64,000 nucleotides of DNA from Kondoa malvinella (lineage: Eukaryota > Basidiomycota > Agaricostilbomycetes > Agaricostilbales > Kondoaceae), in NCBI GenBank assembly GCA_039545315.1, contig BCIM01000004.1, positions 1,027,872-1,091,871 of the forward strand, in the 5' to 3' direction. Shown here in pieces: positions 53,337-64,000 of this stretch (positions within the stretch are counted from its first letter, which is position 1; each line of letters opens with the position of its first letter). The translations under genes were made by a program, and so were the position numbers. The notes below the pieces were generated by a model. That model was not told the origin of the DNA. It ran no database searches and saw nothing but the letters and a program-made list of their open reading frames with translations.

Positions 53337-55669
53337 ATGACTTCAGAAACTGACGCTGCGCCTTTGATGGCCAAAGAAGAGCCCATGACTGCTCAAGAGA
53401 CTCGGCCTGTCCAATCTGAAGAGACTGAGCCTGTTCAAGCTGAAACCTCTGCCGACCTAAATGTCAATCCAACCCATTCAGAGCGACAAGACGCTGTTGG
53501 ACCACCTGCAGAGGGAGAGCAGCAAGATGCTGGTGTACAACTTACAGAGGAGAAACCGAATGGAGAAGAGCAAGCTGCACAGACGCCAGAAGCGTATAAA
53601 GCGCCTGTCCCAGCTCCATCCTTTGATCTCGGGCAAGACCCTATTTACATCTATGGCCAAGTAGAGCTGCCCAACGAGGTGTGTACATCTGCTTGTATCG
53701 ACAAATGGATGTGCTGATTTGCTGTACAGGGAATCTTGCCTGGGCCAGGGCCGTCTTACGAGACCGCCAAGATGACGCAGCTGCTGCTACAAGAGAATCA
53801 TTGCCAATGGCACTGTTTCTTCACCTCTGGCGGTTTGCACAACCATGTCTCGCACCATGTATTGGCCGCCTACAGCATGGGCGCACCTTCATCTTCTCTT
53901 TTGGCGGCCTATGAGCTCCACGATCAGATGCCAATGGAACTCCCAAGATACAGAATCACAGAATCCAACTTTGGCCAATACCTAGGACAAGATGACGCCT
54001 ATTCTTCCTACCTCGCTTTCTTTCATTCGAAAATTCAAGAATCTCCCTCTGCAGAAGTCATTGAGCGATTTGTTTTCAGCGATTCCATCCATCGTCTTCT
54101 CGTTCGATTTGTAAGCGGTGCTATCCATCCACTTATACAATTGGGACACGGCGTAGAATTCGGTCTGGACGCATTAGTAGCTGAAGGTCTAGCACAAGCC
54201 TGCGTTCATTCCCCCCAAGCAGAAGCCCTATTCCCACCTACTTGGCCTTTGAAGAATCCAGAACGCTTTCGATCTTCTTCAGTCAATTCTTTTAGCAATT
54301 TCGCTTCGAGGTTAGGCGCGAATTTAGGTGTTGTTAGTGGAAAAAAGGAGAATTTCTTTGCTGCGGCTAGAGGATTGTCAAAGACGAGGCAGAGGACGTG
54401 TAGGCTTGGTTTGAGCGGGTTCAGTATTTTGGGCAATATCTTGAGGGATCCGAGGTTGGCCCCTGGGGAAGTCAACAGCCCTTCAGATTCTTCAAAGTTT
54501 ACTGCAGCGTATGTGAACGATCTTAATATGCGAAGGTCTAAGCTGATAGTGCAGCAGGTTGAAAAACAAGGGGGATGTGATTGCGCGTTGGACGGAAGAG
54601 TGGGTCATTGATCCTGAGGGAGTGAGTATTCTCTGTAGCAAGGCGATCGTACCGTAGCTGATCATCGGGCAGGGCTTTGAAGAGGTTGTCAGCAAGACTG
54701 AAGAGCTTTTCTGGTAAGCAAGCAATGTCTCCGAAAGAGATAAAGCTCATACGGTCACAGGATGGCGACTGTCATTCTCGCAGCCAGCAGTAGACCAGGC
54801 TATCAAGAGCACAAGCTCGACTTCTTTCTCATGCACGCGCTCACCAGTGTCATCTTCCTACCTTCTTTAGTGGAAGTGCTCAAACCCGCAAGCCGAATCG
54901 CTTTGCTTTACAGTCATTTGTAGGTGTCCGACTACTTCTTTAGTGACTTCACTAATGCTGGTCCGATTTCAGCAAGGTCATGATTGGCTACTGGGTCTCT
55001 CGAGGTCGACCCGCGCTACACATCAAGGATACTCTTCTCGCTGCTACGGCTACTCCTACTCCACCGAATGCGCCGCTCTACATGCCTGGAGCACTAGAAA
55101 GGGCAGCAACGGAAAAGAAAGAGCAGGCGGAAGGAAAGGGTAGACAGAAAGCAAGTGATCAAGAAGTCAAGACGCCTACTCTTTCTTCGATGGCTACTCC
55201 AGCGAGGAACACGTCGAATAATCCATGGACTTCGATTATGGCTAGTGCGGCTGATCATCCTGATGAGCATCTTACAAAGGTCTGCTCTCTTTAGTGTCCT
55301 TTTGATCATACTGATTTTTCCGTTAGACGGTCAGAAGTTTGGCGTACGCAGCGTCCATTTGGGGAACAACACCTGCAGGCGTGTGGAAGTCTGCTTTACC
55401 CGAATCAGATCTCTTGGACGGTCAAATCTTTGTACGGGTGCGTTTCCCCTCCTGTTTCGCCCTTACCTGCGTGCTGATTTGCAATTCAGGCTGCTGGAAT
55501 GGCTGTACGTACCTTGGCGTATCTTCTGTCAGGTACTGATCAATCTACTCAGCTGGATACCATAGGTTGGGCAAGGGAGGATAGCGCAGAAGCTGGTAAG
55601 TGGGATAGGTCGACTTTGGGCTTCGATTCAGCTTGGGAGGGCGTACCTCGTTCGGAGGAACAAGAATAA
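53337..55669 (+). CDS. Questin-oxidase-like protein (PF14027, AflY/GedK type)
   Basis: Baeyer-Villiger-type oxygenases of this family act in fungal polyketide pathways, but most fungal homologues are of unknown role. The first exon is an acidic, Glu/Gln-rich head of about 110 residues, ending at 53678; an intron of about 51 nt joins to GILPGPGPSYETAKMTQLL. Then NHCQWHCFFTSGGLHNHVSH with HHVLAAYSMGA, LPRYRITESNFGQYLGQDDA, YLAFFHSKIQE, HPLIQLGHGVEFGLDALVAE, ALFPPTWP, and after further introns LDFFLMHALTSVIFLPSLVE, KVMIGYWVSRGRPAL, VRSLAYAASIWGTTPAGVWK and AAGMAVRTLAYLLLGWARED. HxxHHxxAxYxxGA and P-x-H-P-[IL]-I-x-[LH]-G-x-x-x-EF are the family signature. Stop at 55669. Typical length is about 450-550 residues; this is longer because of the head. 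Confidence 0.8.
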
Positions 55670-55826
55670 TGTAGTGGTCATCGTATTTTTATGCATCTTG
55701 GAACCCCTTGAATCGCCCTTCCTGCCTCATGGAAATCCGGTGGCAAATGACGCGCTCCACCCCAATCTGGAGAATAAAGTTTCTTCCGCTCTTCTGCCAA
55801 GCACCGCTTCACCTGCGTATTCAAGC

Positions 55827-56428
55827 ATGACTACAGACGCCATGTCGCCTGAGGTGCTCAAATCCGAATTGGAACAGTTGAAGATCGAAGACGAGGACGA
55901 GGAAGTTGATGAAATTGCGTTAAAGTCCGCTCTGGTGGAATACAGACGTATGCTCCTCCCCTCTTCTCCATATTATGTGTACGCATGCTCATGTGTCCGA
56001 CGCAGGTGAATTAATCAGCTATACAAAGGTTCGCCGACTTTCATGTGATACCTTTCAAAATGGTGATCCTTATTTGCGACCCTTTAGAAACGTTTAAGAC
56101 AATGGCGTACTGAATTGGAAGAACAAGAGAAGGTCAATCGGGCGCAAGATAAGCTCGTCGCACTGTCTCAGCAGGAAGACGAAGGGAAGAGGGAAGACAG
56201 TTTGCGAGCGCCAGTCGAAGGGCAACGAAAGGAGAATTTGGCTTTGTCGCCGGGTGTGGGAAGTCCTATGAGGTCGCCTATTGCGGCGTGACAGTCTACC
56301 AAAGTGAGTTCTAGGTGTAGGATGAAGTTGATCGAAAGGTCATGACTTTGGCCGAACAGCGCGCGAGAAGAGATACGGAGAAGCAACAGAAAAGACAGCT
56401 GAATGATCAAGCTGAAGATGTGGTATAG
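55827..56428 (+). CDS. Small coiled-coil hypothetical protein
   Basis: Start at 55827 (MTTDAMSPEVLKSELEQLKI), acidic start, then EVDEIALKSALVEYRRELIS, YTKKRLRQWRTELEEQEKVN and RAQDKLVALSQQEDEGK, a continuous charged helix. The frame can stop at 56291 (PMRSPIAA), or a GTGTGG donor plus a GTGAGT donor/35-nt intron adds VMTLAEQRARRDTEKQQKRQ, LNDQAEDVV, ending at 56428. The second version uses a nine-base exon but its extra coil is clearly not random. No family recognised. It is 158 bases past the questin-oxidase-like gene. Confidence 0.5.
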
Positions 56429-56835
56429 TAAATCTTGTATACGTGCTAGAGCTTGTGAATTGGATTCGGGTTTGTAGACAAGTCGAGCGCAGAACTACAT
56501 TTCGCATTCGCAGGTACTCTATCGTGCCTGCATCGGTATAGTTGACGATTGGATATTGATCAGGATCATCGGCATCAACCTCAGTGTCTACGAATGATCG
56601 ACTTCTTGCTCTCCATCTCAAGAGCGCTCTGCCAGCGACATAAACTCGTTGTCGGACGCAAAGCGCCTAGTCGGCTTACAAGCATGAATCGTGCGTGCTA
56701 GCGCGCTCTCTGCATTACGTGATTGTTGATTACGAGATGAGCACAAAACAATAACAAACGATGCATTTCGCTCCAGACTTCGATGAAGCTATCACCGCAG
56801 TAGTACTCTAGCACTTCATGAAGCTTCGATAATAC
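56429..56835. other. Intergenic, nothing recognised
   Basis: About 400 bases between two small plus-strand genes, presumably terminator and promoter. No repeat or RNA gene seen. Confidence 0.4.
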
Positions 56836-57446
56836 ATGTCGCCAGCACCCTCCGCCTCATCGCGCCCAACTGTTGAGAATGTCTTTGACGACTTCAACTC
56901 CCTCTCGCTCTCTGTCGCTTGCCTTACCTGTCTCTCTTGCGATTCTTCGAGCAGCGAAAGCGTTGTTGCTATCACCAAAGGACAACCATCAGTCTGTCTA
57001 ATCGTTAATAACGCTCACGAGCACATACTGACATGCCTCTTTTGCTGCAGCTATTGCCCTGTAGGTCTGCGTCATACTGAAATTCGTCAGACATGGACTC
57101 ACATTTGTACCGAATAGTATCCATCATTGAACAGCAGAAGCGGCAAATTAGCTCAGAACACTTACAAAGGGTCAAAGCGCAACGCAACGCAAAGCACGAA
57201 GAGAGGGAGGTGATTATCAAGGAGATTATTCAAAGGCATGTCCTCTACGCTTGTCAGCGGTTGGTGTATCATTTGCCCTGAGCGACAACAGAGTCGATAC
57301 TGAACGAAGCTTGCAAGCACTAAAGCGGGTCCAAGGAGATTTAGAGGCCCTCGTTTTACAGGAGGATGAGTTGTAAGTTTCGAATGCTATTAGCCTTTTA
57401 ACGTGTTGAACGGACTACCAGGAAGGCAAACTTGAAAGCTTTTTGA
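56836..57446 (+). CDS. Small coiled-coil hypothetical protein with uncertain 5' exons
   Basis: The certain part starts at 57093 with MDSHLYRIVSIIEQQKRQIS, EHLQRVKAQRNAKHEEREVI and IKEIIQRHVLYA; a 41-nt intron with a GTCAGC donor joins it to FDTERSLQALKRVQGDLEAL and VLQEDELKANLKAF, ending at 57446. An upstream exon from an ATG at 56836 (MSPAPSASSRPTVENVFDDF) looks coding and may be spliced in front through two or three short introns. If so the protein is about 150 residues, else about 90. Heptad-like pattern suggests a subunit of a helical complex. No family recognised. Confidence 0.45.
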
Positions 57447-57653
57447 AGCTAGGCAGCTAAGCATCTACGGCTTTGACTGCAGGCAGGGAACAACAGAAAG
57501 AATGGCAGGCGACGGCAAAGGCGACAGATCACAGGGAGCGAAGAGCGGGCACATCAGAATGCAAGCTGAGTCCCAAAGGAAGAAGAGACGGCGGGGATAG
57601 TGAAACATGCGATGGACGCAAAATATTATACAGAATACAGCCCACCTACTTCT

Positions 57654-58263
57654 TCAGAATGGCAATGTAGGCCTCTTCTTCGCCGAAGCTTCCACTTTTG
57701 TCTGTCAAACATATCAGCTCACATCGATCAAACGACAGCATACGGACCTTTTTCCACTCGGCTATCCTCTCAGGCATCTTTTCCAGCCTGTTGGTAATCT
57801 CCTGCAGCCTCTCTGACTTTGCCGTCTCCCATTTATGACCCTTGAACGCTTTTGCCATGTTTCGCCCTTTGTACGGTCCTCTAGCTTTCAAATAACTGTT
57901 TCTTTCCTCTAATCCTCCTTGATCCTGCTGGTTCGGTGTACTAGATCGAGCAGGAGGCCAATGCTGCCATGCCAATCCCATCAATTTCGACTCTTCCACT
58001 ACAGAAGCTTTCCTCTTGCTTTCCCTCTCTATCAGCTTTTCCGCATGACCTCTTGGACCCAATGGTAAGCCTTGACCGAAATTACTAGCTAGAAATAAAC
58101 GCTTCCAATGTCTGATGCCTATTCGAGGTCGCTGTGACGATTTCGCGTTGGGTGGTTTGTACGGTAAAAAGGGCGATGGCGCGTTTGGGTTCTTGGCTCG
58201 TTGAGCGAGGAATCGGGCGAGATAGGCTTGATCTATTGCCTGGCGTTTGGATAGCGTTGCCAT
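57654..58263 (-). CDS. Mitochondrial large-subunit ribosomal protein mL59 (MRPL25-like)
   Basis: Start at 58263 (MATLSKRQAIDQAYLARFLA) with a GTG/TTG-start extension upstream judged spurious. Then NPNAPSPFLPYKPPNAKSSQ, RPRIGIRHWKRLFLASNFGQ, a basic middle, LKARGPYKGRNMAKAFKGHK, WETAKSERLQEITNRLEKMP, RIAEWKK. A 46-nt intron with a GTCCGT donor and TTGACAG acceptor joins this to TKVEASAKKRPTLPF, with the stop at 57654. The KGHKWE..R..EI...L..MP.RI..W segment and the C-terminal RPTLPF are the hallmarks of mL59. Without the intron the C-terminus is lost, so a single-exon reading gives the wrong end. Convergent with the coiled-coil gene. Confidence 0.65.
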
Positions 58264-58744
58264 TGACTTGTGATATTTGGGCGAGCGAAGGGTTGCTCTC
58301 CAACCGAGACCTCCCTTCAGATCCTGTGCATCATCTAGCAGTGCGTGTATCTCGAGAGACTGTAAGATTCGCGCTACTTTCGAGCCTTCAATCCTGCCGT
58401 CTGTTACAACTGGTCTCTGTTGCAAATTCCACGCATGAACAATTTTTCTTCATCTCTATCTTCAGAACGTTTGAACGAAAAGAAACCATTGATGCAGGCT
58501 GTCTTCGGACACTTGAGCCTGCTTCCTTCTTATCGCTTGCACGATAGAAGGGAAACGGAGCAATCGGGAGATCAAAAAACACTTCAGACTCCCGTCTATA
58601 TCAGCGAGCTATCATTTCCTACAAGTGAGCAAGCAGGGAGATAGAAGGGACATCAGAATCGTTGTAACATGGACCATTGAAAAATTTGCGCATTTCCAAG
58701 TAATATAACACACGCATGTTCCCTCCAGTTACACCTTGAGCGAA

Positions 58745-61700
58745 TCAGGAAGCCGTCTTCTTGGTTCGCGCTGCTTTGATTAATGGTTTGAGTGAAGTGA
58801 GAGGTTCAGCCAGCTTGAAGAATTGGTGCTGTGTTCATAAGCGTTCAGGTCATTACTCGAGAAGAACTGCATCTGATCCCAACGTACCTTCAATAGCTGA
58901 GCGGAATCTGGTCTTCGAGCTACATCAACCGATAGACTGACAGCCAAGAAATCCCTGAAAATGGGTGACAGCTTCTCTGGCTCTTGAATTGTTGGCGTGC
59001 CATGTGTTGCAATCAGAAAGAGAGCCCGCAACGGATTCTCAGATAGATAAGGAGGCTCTCCCTCCACCATCTCGATGCACAGGACTGCACGAAAGCGAAA
59101 GACAATCTGAGTTGTTGTCAGGAGTCAGCAAGCATCGTACGCACTGCCAAGAGACCAAATATCCTGCAGCTAATGGTCAGACAGACCCGGACGATCGTCT
59201 CATAGCACTGACCACTTTCGAGCCATACTCTTTACGGCCAACGACTTCAGGCGCCATCCTACGTTACATGTCAGCAGAGGAAGAGATGATTTTTTGGGAG
59301 GCTGACCAGTAGGGAGTACCAACCATTGTATTTCTCTTTGATTGGGAGTCATTGATTTGGGCACAGAATCCAAAGTCAGCTACATGGCACGATTAGCAGG
59401 TATAATTAATGATCAAATTACACGTACTAAGCTTGATGTCTCCATCCACACTCAGTAGCACGTTGTCGGACTTGATATCCCGGTGAATGACACCATGAGT
59501 GTGTAGATGGAGCAGACCTTCCGTTACTTCTTTCGCTACGGCCGATATTTGACCTTCTGACATGAGGTTGGCAGTAACGACCTCCGTTCTGTGCGGGCAG
59601 GAAAAGAGATAAGCTAAAGTAGCTTATACTTCGCCGCCACGCACAAACTGCCGCCTTCCATGTACTCCATGACGACCCAAAGATCAGCTTTTACCAAAAA
59701 GCTATCGATGAAGTTGACTATGTTCTTGTGACGAGCTTCTCTCATGACGATGATTTCGTTGATGATGAGGTCCTGCAGATAGACATCAAGCAGTGAGCAA
59801 TTTGTGTAAGACGGGACACACCTTTTTGGGCTGGTCTGCCAACTTCATTTGCTTGATAGCGACAGATAGATTGGTCCCGACTTGATATGCTGTATAAACA
59901 CCGCCAGAGGCACTGTACGCAACCGATTCTAACTCAGCACGAATGTGGTGCTGGTCAATTGGAAGCGCACCCTTGACCAATCTTGACCAGACTGCGATAA
60001 AGCTTGGTCGGGTCCGCATCGGTGCAAATCTCCTTCAGTCTCTCTATCACTTCTGCATCCTTCATCTTGGTCTTTGATTTCCGCGGTATCGGGACAGAAG
60101 CATCATTTGTCGATGGAGAAACATCAGCAGAAGGCGGCAGTGGAGGCGGTCTAGTCGGTTGCAGAGCAGCAAGTGACGAGCTTGCACTGCTTCCAGCTGA
60201 TTTTTGTGCAGAATTGCTCGGTGCGCGAGATAGTTTCTCCTTCTTCGGTACAGGCGGAGCAACTTGTGCTTGAAACGCAGGTGCTTGTACCCGCGGTCCG
60301 TCAAGGGAGGAGCCTGTAGGCGACCAAGTACCGCTTGGGTCATAAGAAGGTGACCGACGACCGCTGGGCGGCGGAGGTGCAGGTCGAGGAGGTGCCCAGC
60401 GTTCTTGCTCTTGTCCGCCGAACTTTTGCCATACCGAATCGTCTGCTGCGCCTGGTCTTGAGCCGTCGTGTTTCGTGGCATCCTGAACAGCTATCAGTTT
60501 GTGTATTACGTATATGATGAAGGCAGAGACGCACCTGGTAGAAGGCGACAATATCCACCACTGCCTGAGGATGCGCAGCTTGCTCCTGATCGGTAATACC
60601 AGAATCTGAAAGCATTTGTTGCCATTGTTTCGGTAAACCCTGCACACCAAAGACTCACCAAATGTCCAAACACATGCATGAGATCAGGACGTACCGAGTA
60701 TTCACCCGTATCAGCATTGAAGCCAACATGTGTCAGATGTACTGGATCATAAGGTGTCGAAATGTCCATGCGCTTTCGCTCAGACAATAGATCTGCACGA
60801 AGCGAATGTCCGGAATGAGCACTCGTACCGGGACTCCGGATTGATGAATTTACCTGACATGCCGCCCAACAGACTACCCCAAACACCTTTGATCCCGCTA
60901 TTCCTGCTTTCATTCGTTTTCCGCCTCGAAGTGCTTGGTCTCGTACTCGAGCTTGTGCTACTACTACCACCACCTTCCACTTCCGGAGGATCACTAGCAC
61001 TTCTATTCCTCGGATCCGAAGTCGGTGAAGTTTGAGTTTGAGAATACACTGCACTAGAGGTAGGCGAGTCAAAGTTCATAGGCGGAAGATGTTCGTGTAA
61101 TGGTGCTGGAGCAGGTAAGCCGTCATAAGCTGCATAGGAAGCTGCAGCGGCTGTATCTGGATCATGCAGGAGCGAAACTGGGACTTGAGGTCGATTAGGT
61201 GCTTTTGGTGATGCGTGAGATCTTGTAGGAGGAGGAGCAGAAGCGGAAGGTTTGCGGATTTTCTTGCTGCCGCCAGAGGTGTTTTGTGAAGCATAAACGG
61301 AATCTAGACCGCTTGGCGAAGGTACTTCATCTGTAACTAGATCCCAAGGAGCGCCCAATGTAGTTGGTTCTTGATGCAGCTGCGAATAGGTGGCAGGAGG
61401 GACGCCCCAAGTAGCAGGAGAAGGAGGGTTGCTCGGCCGACGCTTGGACAATTTCGTAGCGGAAGCTGGTGAAGTTGGGCTAGACATGTTTGAATTATTT
61501 GTACAGAAAGGAGGCCTCGAGCCAGCAATATACGAGCTTCTCTGGGGCTTAACACCACTCTGTAGACTTCGCCTTTTGGTAGCGGCCGGCGCTGAAGTAT
61601 CGAGACCAAGGTCGGGAAGGACGAAATCTGAAGAGTAGCCATTCGGTTCTTGAGTAAAGTAGGATCCAGAAGGACCAGGTTGAGGCGGTGAGGCTGCACC

Positions 61701-62346
61701 AGGTGGGACTGGTGCTGGTCGTTGCGGCAGAAGAGTGCTGGAATAGCTTTGAGAAGGACTAGCCGGATTGCGTCTGAACTGACTAGATGGTGCAATAGGC
61801 GGAGAAGTACTGCCTAGACCATTGAGCGAAGGCTTCTTCTTTGGCGTGCTGGAGCTGAAAGCGGTATACGCAGGATGATGAGAGGTATCTTCCGCTTTAG
61901 GCGCTACAGGTGACGTCGGTGGACTTTTAGCACTGTATTGGACGCCTGACAGTCGCTTGCTCTTGCCTATCGGTTGTGCTCCGCCGCCTGTTCTCCACCG
62001 CGTAGCATAGGAGTTGACGTGTAGTCATATAGAGATGCGTTGTTGCCAGATAGCAAGGGAATATAGGAAGAAATAGAGACAGAAGCAATCAGCTACTGTC
62101 CTCTGTCGTAATGGCAAGCTTCGTGATGAGAAAGCTTATTTCGCGCTGCATGACAAGGTGCGATGCAAGTCATAGCGACAAGCTTCAAGGCAGCTCGAGC
62201 ACGAGCTAGAGCTCATCTGACCCATGCGCACCAGAAGCGACAGCCCAGTTGACGACAACGTAGAAACGAGCGCGAGCGGAAGACTGACCTGTAAAGCTGG
62301 AATGATGCCTAATGACAGGCTTTCCATTCGACGTCGAGGAATTCAT
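58745..62346 (-). CDS. Ste20/PAK-family serine/threonine kinase with CRIB domain
   Basis: p21-activated kinase downstream of Cdc42/Rac in polarity, mating and stress. Start at 62346 ([19 protein letters not shown]); a GTCAGT donor leads to a long Pro/Ser-rich N-terminus of about 450 residues. CRIB region: [20 protein letters not shown] (I-S-x-P-x-x-x-x-H-x-x-H-V). Then [20 protein letters not shown] (PAK-box/kinase lead), a Pro/Ser linker and the kinase: [31 protein letters not shown] (VAIK), [49 protein letters not shown] (catalytic HRD), the activation loop with [12 protein letters not shown] residues in an intron-split exon, and [20 protein letters not shown], ending [20 protein letters not shown] at 58745. 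No PH domain seen, so nearer Ste20/PAK1 than Cla4. About ten introns. Confidence 0.9.
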
Positions 62347-62727
62347 TGCTGTTGCTCTTGTAGTGTTCTGTTCTAAGCAAATGCTCTTGATTGCTTTCCC
62401 AAAGGTCTAAGTTGACATGCCTCCGAAACGACAAGAAGCTTGGGCCGCTTTTTGCTCAGAGCAGAGCAGATGGTATACTCGGTATGGCGAATTCACGTCC
62501 AGAAGTCTCTGCAGCTGTCTTGCGCGTGCGCTGGCTTGTCGACGTATTCGTTGTTGACTACGAACTCTAAGTCTAACCTTTGTTGATTTTGCCGAATGAA
62601 AGAGACATGAGAGTGGCACAAAAGACGACTCGGATTGCAACAAGCTCCCAGATACCAGCTACACCACTCATCGATCATCTGTCCCTTCCCCAAAGGATCC
62701 CCTTTTGATTCGCTTGCCTTGAACATC
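62347..62727. other. PAK kinase promoter region
   Basis: 381 bases between the kinase start codon and the likely end of the next minus-strand gene. The alternative splice of that gene could extend into it. No TATA or repeat that I would defend. Confidence 0.4.
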
Positions 62728-63326
62728 TCACTGCCTGCTACCCAAAACGACTTTCGGTCTGCCCTCTTGCACCTCACTCCTCCTGTTCCGCTTCGAAGCC
62801 ATTTCCTTCATTCTAGCAGCTTCAGTAGCGCTCATCTCCCCATTTGCAATCACAGGTCTGCTATAACCTTCCTCCCTTCTTTCAGCTGCTGATTTCCTAC
62901 TGCAATGCGGTACCAGTTGCGCGCCATGCAAAGGATCGTGAATGTCTACTGAGCGACGACGTTTGTGACCTTGTCGAGCGAGTGGGAGCAGCGACTGAAA
63001 TTGGGTCTTGTCTGATTTGAATCTGTACAACGTGTCAGACATGCACCAGGGCGAAGTGAGGGATCAACATACAATTGTCCATCTTCCCAAGCTGTGTCTT
63101 CATGACCGTCGCATATGATGGGCTGAGGCGCGCGGCGAAGATGACTAATGTCTTCCGACATGGGCAACATGCATAGTTCAGGTGAAGGAGGAAGAAGAGT
63201 AGACGGGACGACTGTAGTTTGTTGCGTCGGCATGCTAAAGACTGTCATGTCGGGTAGGAAACCAGTGTTGATAGATGCTGGCGAAGAAGCGCGCTGGGAG
63301 ATGGTCTTGCTTCGGCTTCGAGACAT
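62728..63326 (-). CDS. Hypothetical Arg/Ser-rich protein, C-terminal end uncertain
   Basis: Start at 63326 (MSRSRSKTISQRASSPASIN). First exon: GFLPDMTVFSMPTQQTTVVP, SEDISHLRRAPQPIICDGHE, TAWEDGQL. An intron joins to FKSDKTQFQSLLPLARQGHK, RRRSVDIHDPLHGAQLVPHC, KSAAERREEGYSRPVIANGE, MSATEAARMKEMASKRNRRS. It may stop at 62728, or a GTGAGG donor with a 43-nt intron may add SEMFKASESKGDPLGKGQMI, DEWCSWYLGACC and continue below. N-terminal MSRSRSK is basic. No family recognised. The promoter has the decamer repeats. Confidence 0.5.
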
Positions 63327-63656
63327 TTGGTTGTGGATGTAGGTTCAAGAGTCGGAAAAGAGGATGGAAGCCATTTAGACGCCTTTCATAGCCCAGCTAA
63401 TCAATTTTCATCGTCCGCGCCTTTGATGGGCAGTGCACCGTCGCAGTCAGCTGGTCTTTGAATATAATAAAGCGCCGCACAAAAGACAGACGGAACGTTC
63501 GGAAGTAGTAGTGCAAAAGTCAGAAAGCGGTGCATAAAAGCGGTGCTAGACGTCCGCGTGACTTGGAAAGCGGTGCTTGGTCATCAGTCGGCGCAGCCCT
63601 GTTTACAGTACCTACTCAGCCTCCAACCAGTTGAGTAATGAAAGCCACTCTCACAA
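63327..63656. other. Intergenic, with decamer repeat cluster
   Basis: 330 bases between the start of one minus-strand gene and the stop of ERV1. Carries three decamers and one related sequence (next entry). No RNA gene seen. Confidence 0.5.
63524..63576. promoter_or_regulatory. Three copies of decamer AAAGCGGTGC
   Basis: Exact copies at 63524-63533, 63537-63546 and 63567-63576, all in one orientation, plus a degenerate AAAGCGCCGC near 63469. They are 200-250 bases upstream of the minus-strand gene starting at 63326. Repeated sites in one promoter suggest binding of one transcription factor; which one is unknown. Confidence 0.6.
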
Positions 63657-64000
63657 TCAATCACATCGCCCGTCAGAAGGCCCATCCTTCCATCTCTCAT
63701 CCACTTTACTACAATCAAACTCCTCCTTGCTCAGCCTCCGATTGACCTCGTTGTGTATCCTGCACATCCACAAGCTCAAGCTACCCCTATCAGCAATCGC
63801 AGGTTCAGGCGGATCGCGCTTCATTTCTTCTTTCAATTCGCTCGCACACGAAGAACACGGATACAGCACAGGCAAAGATTTCAAAAGGGAAAGCATGGAT
63901 GATTTCTGCCCTTCGTTGGGTTTAGTAGGGTAATAAGCAGCTGTAGTGTGCAAAAAAGTCCAAGTATGTCGACCGAGCCTTTCGACGTCTGCTGGGCATT
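63657..64000 (-). CDS. ERV1: FAD-linked sulfhydryl oxidase ERV1/ALR (5' end outside window)
   Basis: Intermembrane-space thiol oxidase that reoxidises Mia40. Only the C-terminal part is in the window: CPADVERLGRHTWTFLHTTA, AYYPTKPNEGQKSSMLSLLK, SLPVLYPCSSCASELKEEMK, SLSLWMCRIHNEVNRRLSKE, EFDCSKVDERWKDG. The catalytic C-x2-C (YPCSSC), FAD-contacting W-x-x-C-x-x-HN-x-V-N and the structural CxxC-like Cys are present. The start and any N-terminal shuttle cysteines lie beyond 64000. The product ends GPSDGRCD at 63657. Confidence 0.92.
   Translation of the reverse strand, partial: CPADVERLGRHTWTFLHTTAAYYPTKPNEGQKSSMLSLLKSLPVLYPCSSCASELKEEMKRDPPEPAIADRGSLSLWMCRIHNEVNRRLSKEEFDCSKVDERWKDGPSDGRCD

Noticed and set aside
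58264..58425. N-terminal extension of mL59 from a TTG codon
   Set aside because: No ATG in the frame, and the sequence before 58263 does not resemble the family; the ATG at 58263 gives the usual length.

Overview
The window is a gene-dense stretch of a fungal nuclear chromosome, most likely from a basidiomycetous yeast of the Tremellomycetes type. The evidence is indirect. Almost every gene is cut by several very short introns: most that I could splice by hand are about 41-64 nt, with GT..AG ends, frequent GTNNGT donors and a CTAAC/CTGAC-like branch site. Gene spacing is tight, base composition is balanced, and the gene set (PAK kinase with CRIB, alternative oxidase, RTA1 family, DUF7598-type membrane protein, mL59, RRG9) is typical of fungi. 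I see no rRNA, tRNA, CRISPR, insertion sequence or intact transposon. Open reading frames alone are misleading here, so the gene spans below come from joining exons across frames by hand. Spans run from start to stop codon and include introns.

Layout. 0-3 kb: RCC1 (5' cut by the window edge) and a nucleotide-sugar transporter. 3.5-7.2 kb: an HtrL/YibB-like type II membrane protein and a PPN1-type endopolyphosphatase. 7.2-12.7 kb, minus strand: an ELL-associated factor (EAF), a JID1-like mitochondrial J-protein and a large PXB-PX protein. 12.9-17.1 kb, plus strand: a YoaK/DUF1275 membrane protein, a 62-residue protein and an intronless 737-residue protein of unknown function. 17.2-24.7 kb: a HExxH-containing protein divergent from a cytochrome P450, a four-helix DUF7598-like membrane protein and a salicylate-hydroxylase-like flavin monooxygenase. 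24.9-31.2 kb, minus strand: an unknown basic protein, a BRD8/Bdc1-like bromodomain protein, alternative oxidase, purine nucleoside phosphorylase and an unknown protein.

31.2-34.8 kb is sparse, with one unknown acidic/basic protein gene and a 1.8-kb stretch without a convincing gene. 34.8-43.4 kb: RTA1-family membrane protein, ribosomal protein uL16 (RPL10), a four-helix membrane protein, RRG9/neugrin, a MYND zinc-finger protein and a GlcG/HbpS-family protein. 44.1-49.4 kb is an accessory-looking zone: a small secreted Cys-containing protein, a poorly defined plus-strand gene, an F-box-like gene whose reading frame appears broken, a 30-bp tandem duplication, an unknown protein, a small tail-anchored protein and a metallothionein-like gene. 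50-64 kb: PP2A B subunit, PITHD1, a questin-oxidase-like protein, two small coiled-coil proteins, mL59, a Ste20/PAK kinase, an unknown protein and the 3' part of ERV1 at the right edge.

Most genes are unrelated housekeeping genes. The mitochondrial ones (JID1-like, AOX, RRG9, mL59, ERV1) are scattered and do not form a cluster. The three oxidative enzymes (P450, flavin monooxygenase, questin oxidase-like) are not flanked by a polyketide or terpene synthase, so I do not see a biosynthetic cluster. I did not find a clear new multi-gene system. The strongest leads are the fungal HtrL-like protein, the HExxH/P450 divergent pair, the secreted protein, the frameshifted F-box gene and a cluster of decamer repeats near 63.5 kb.
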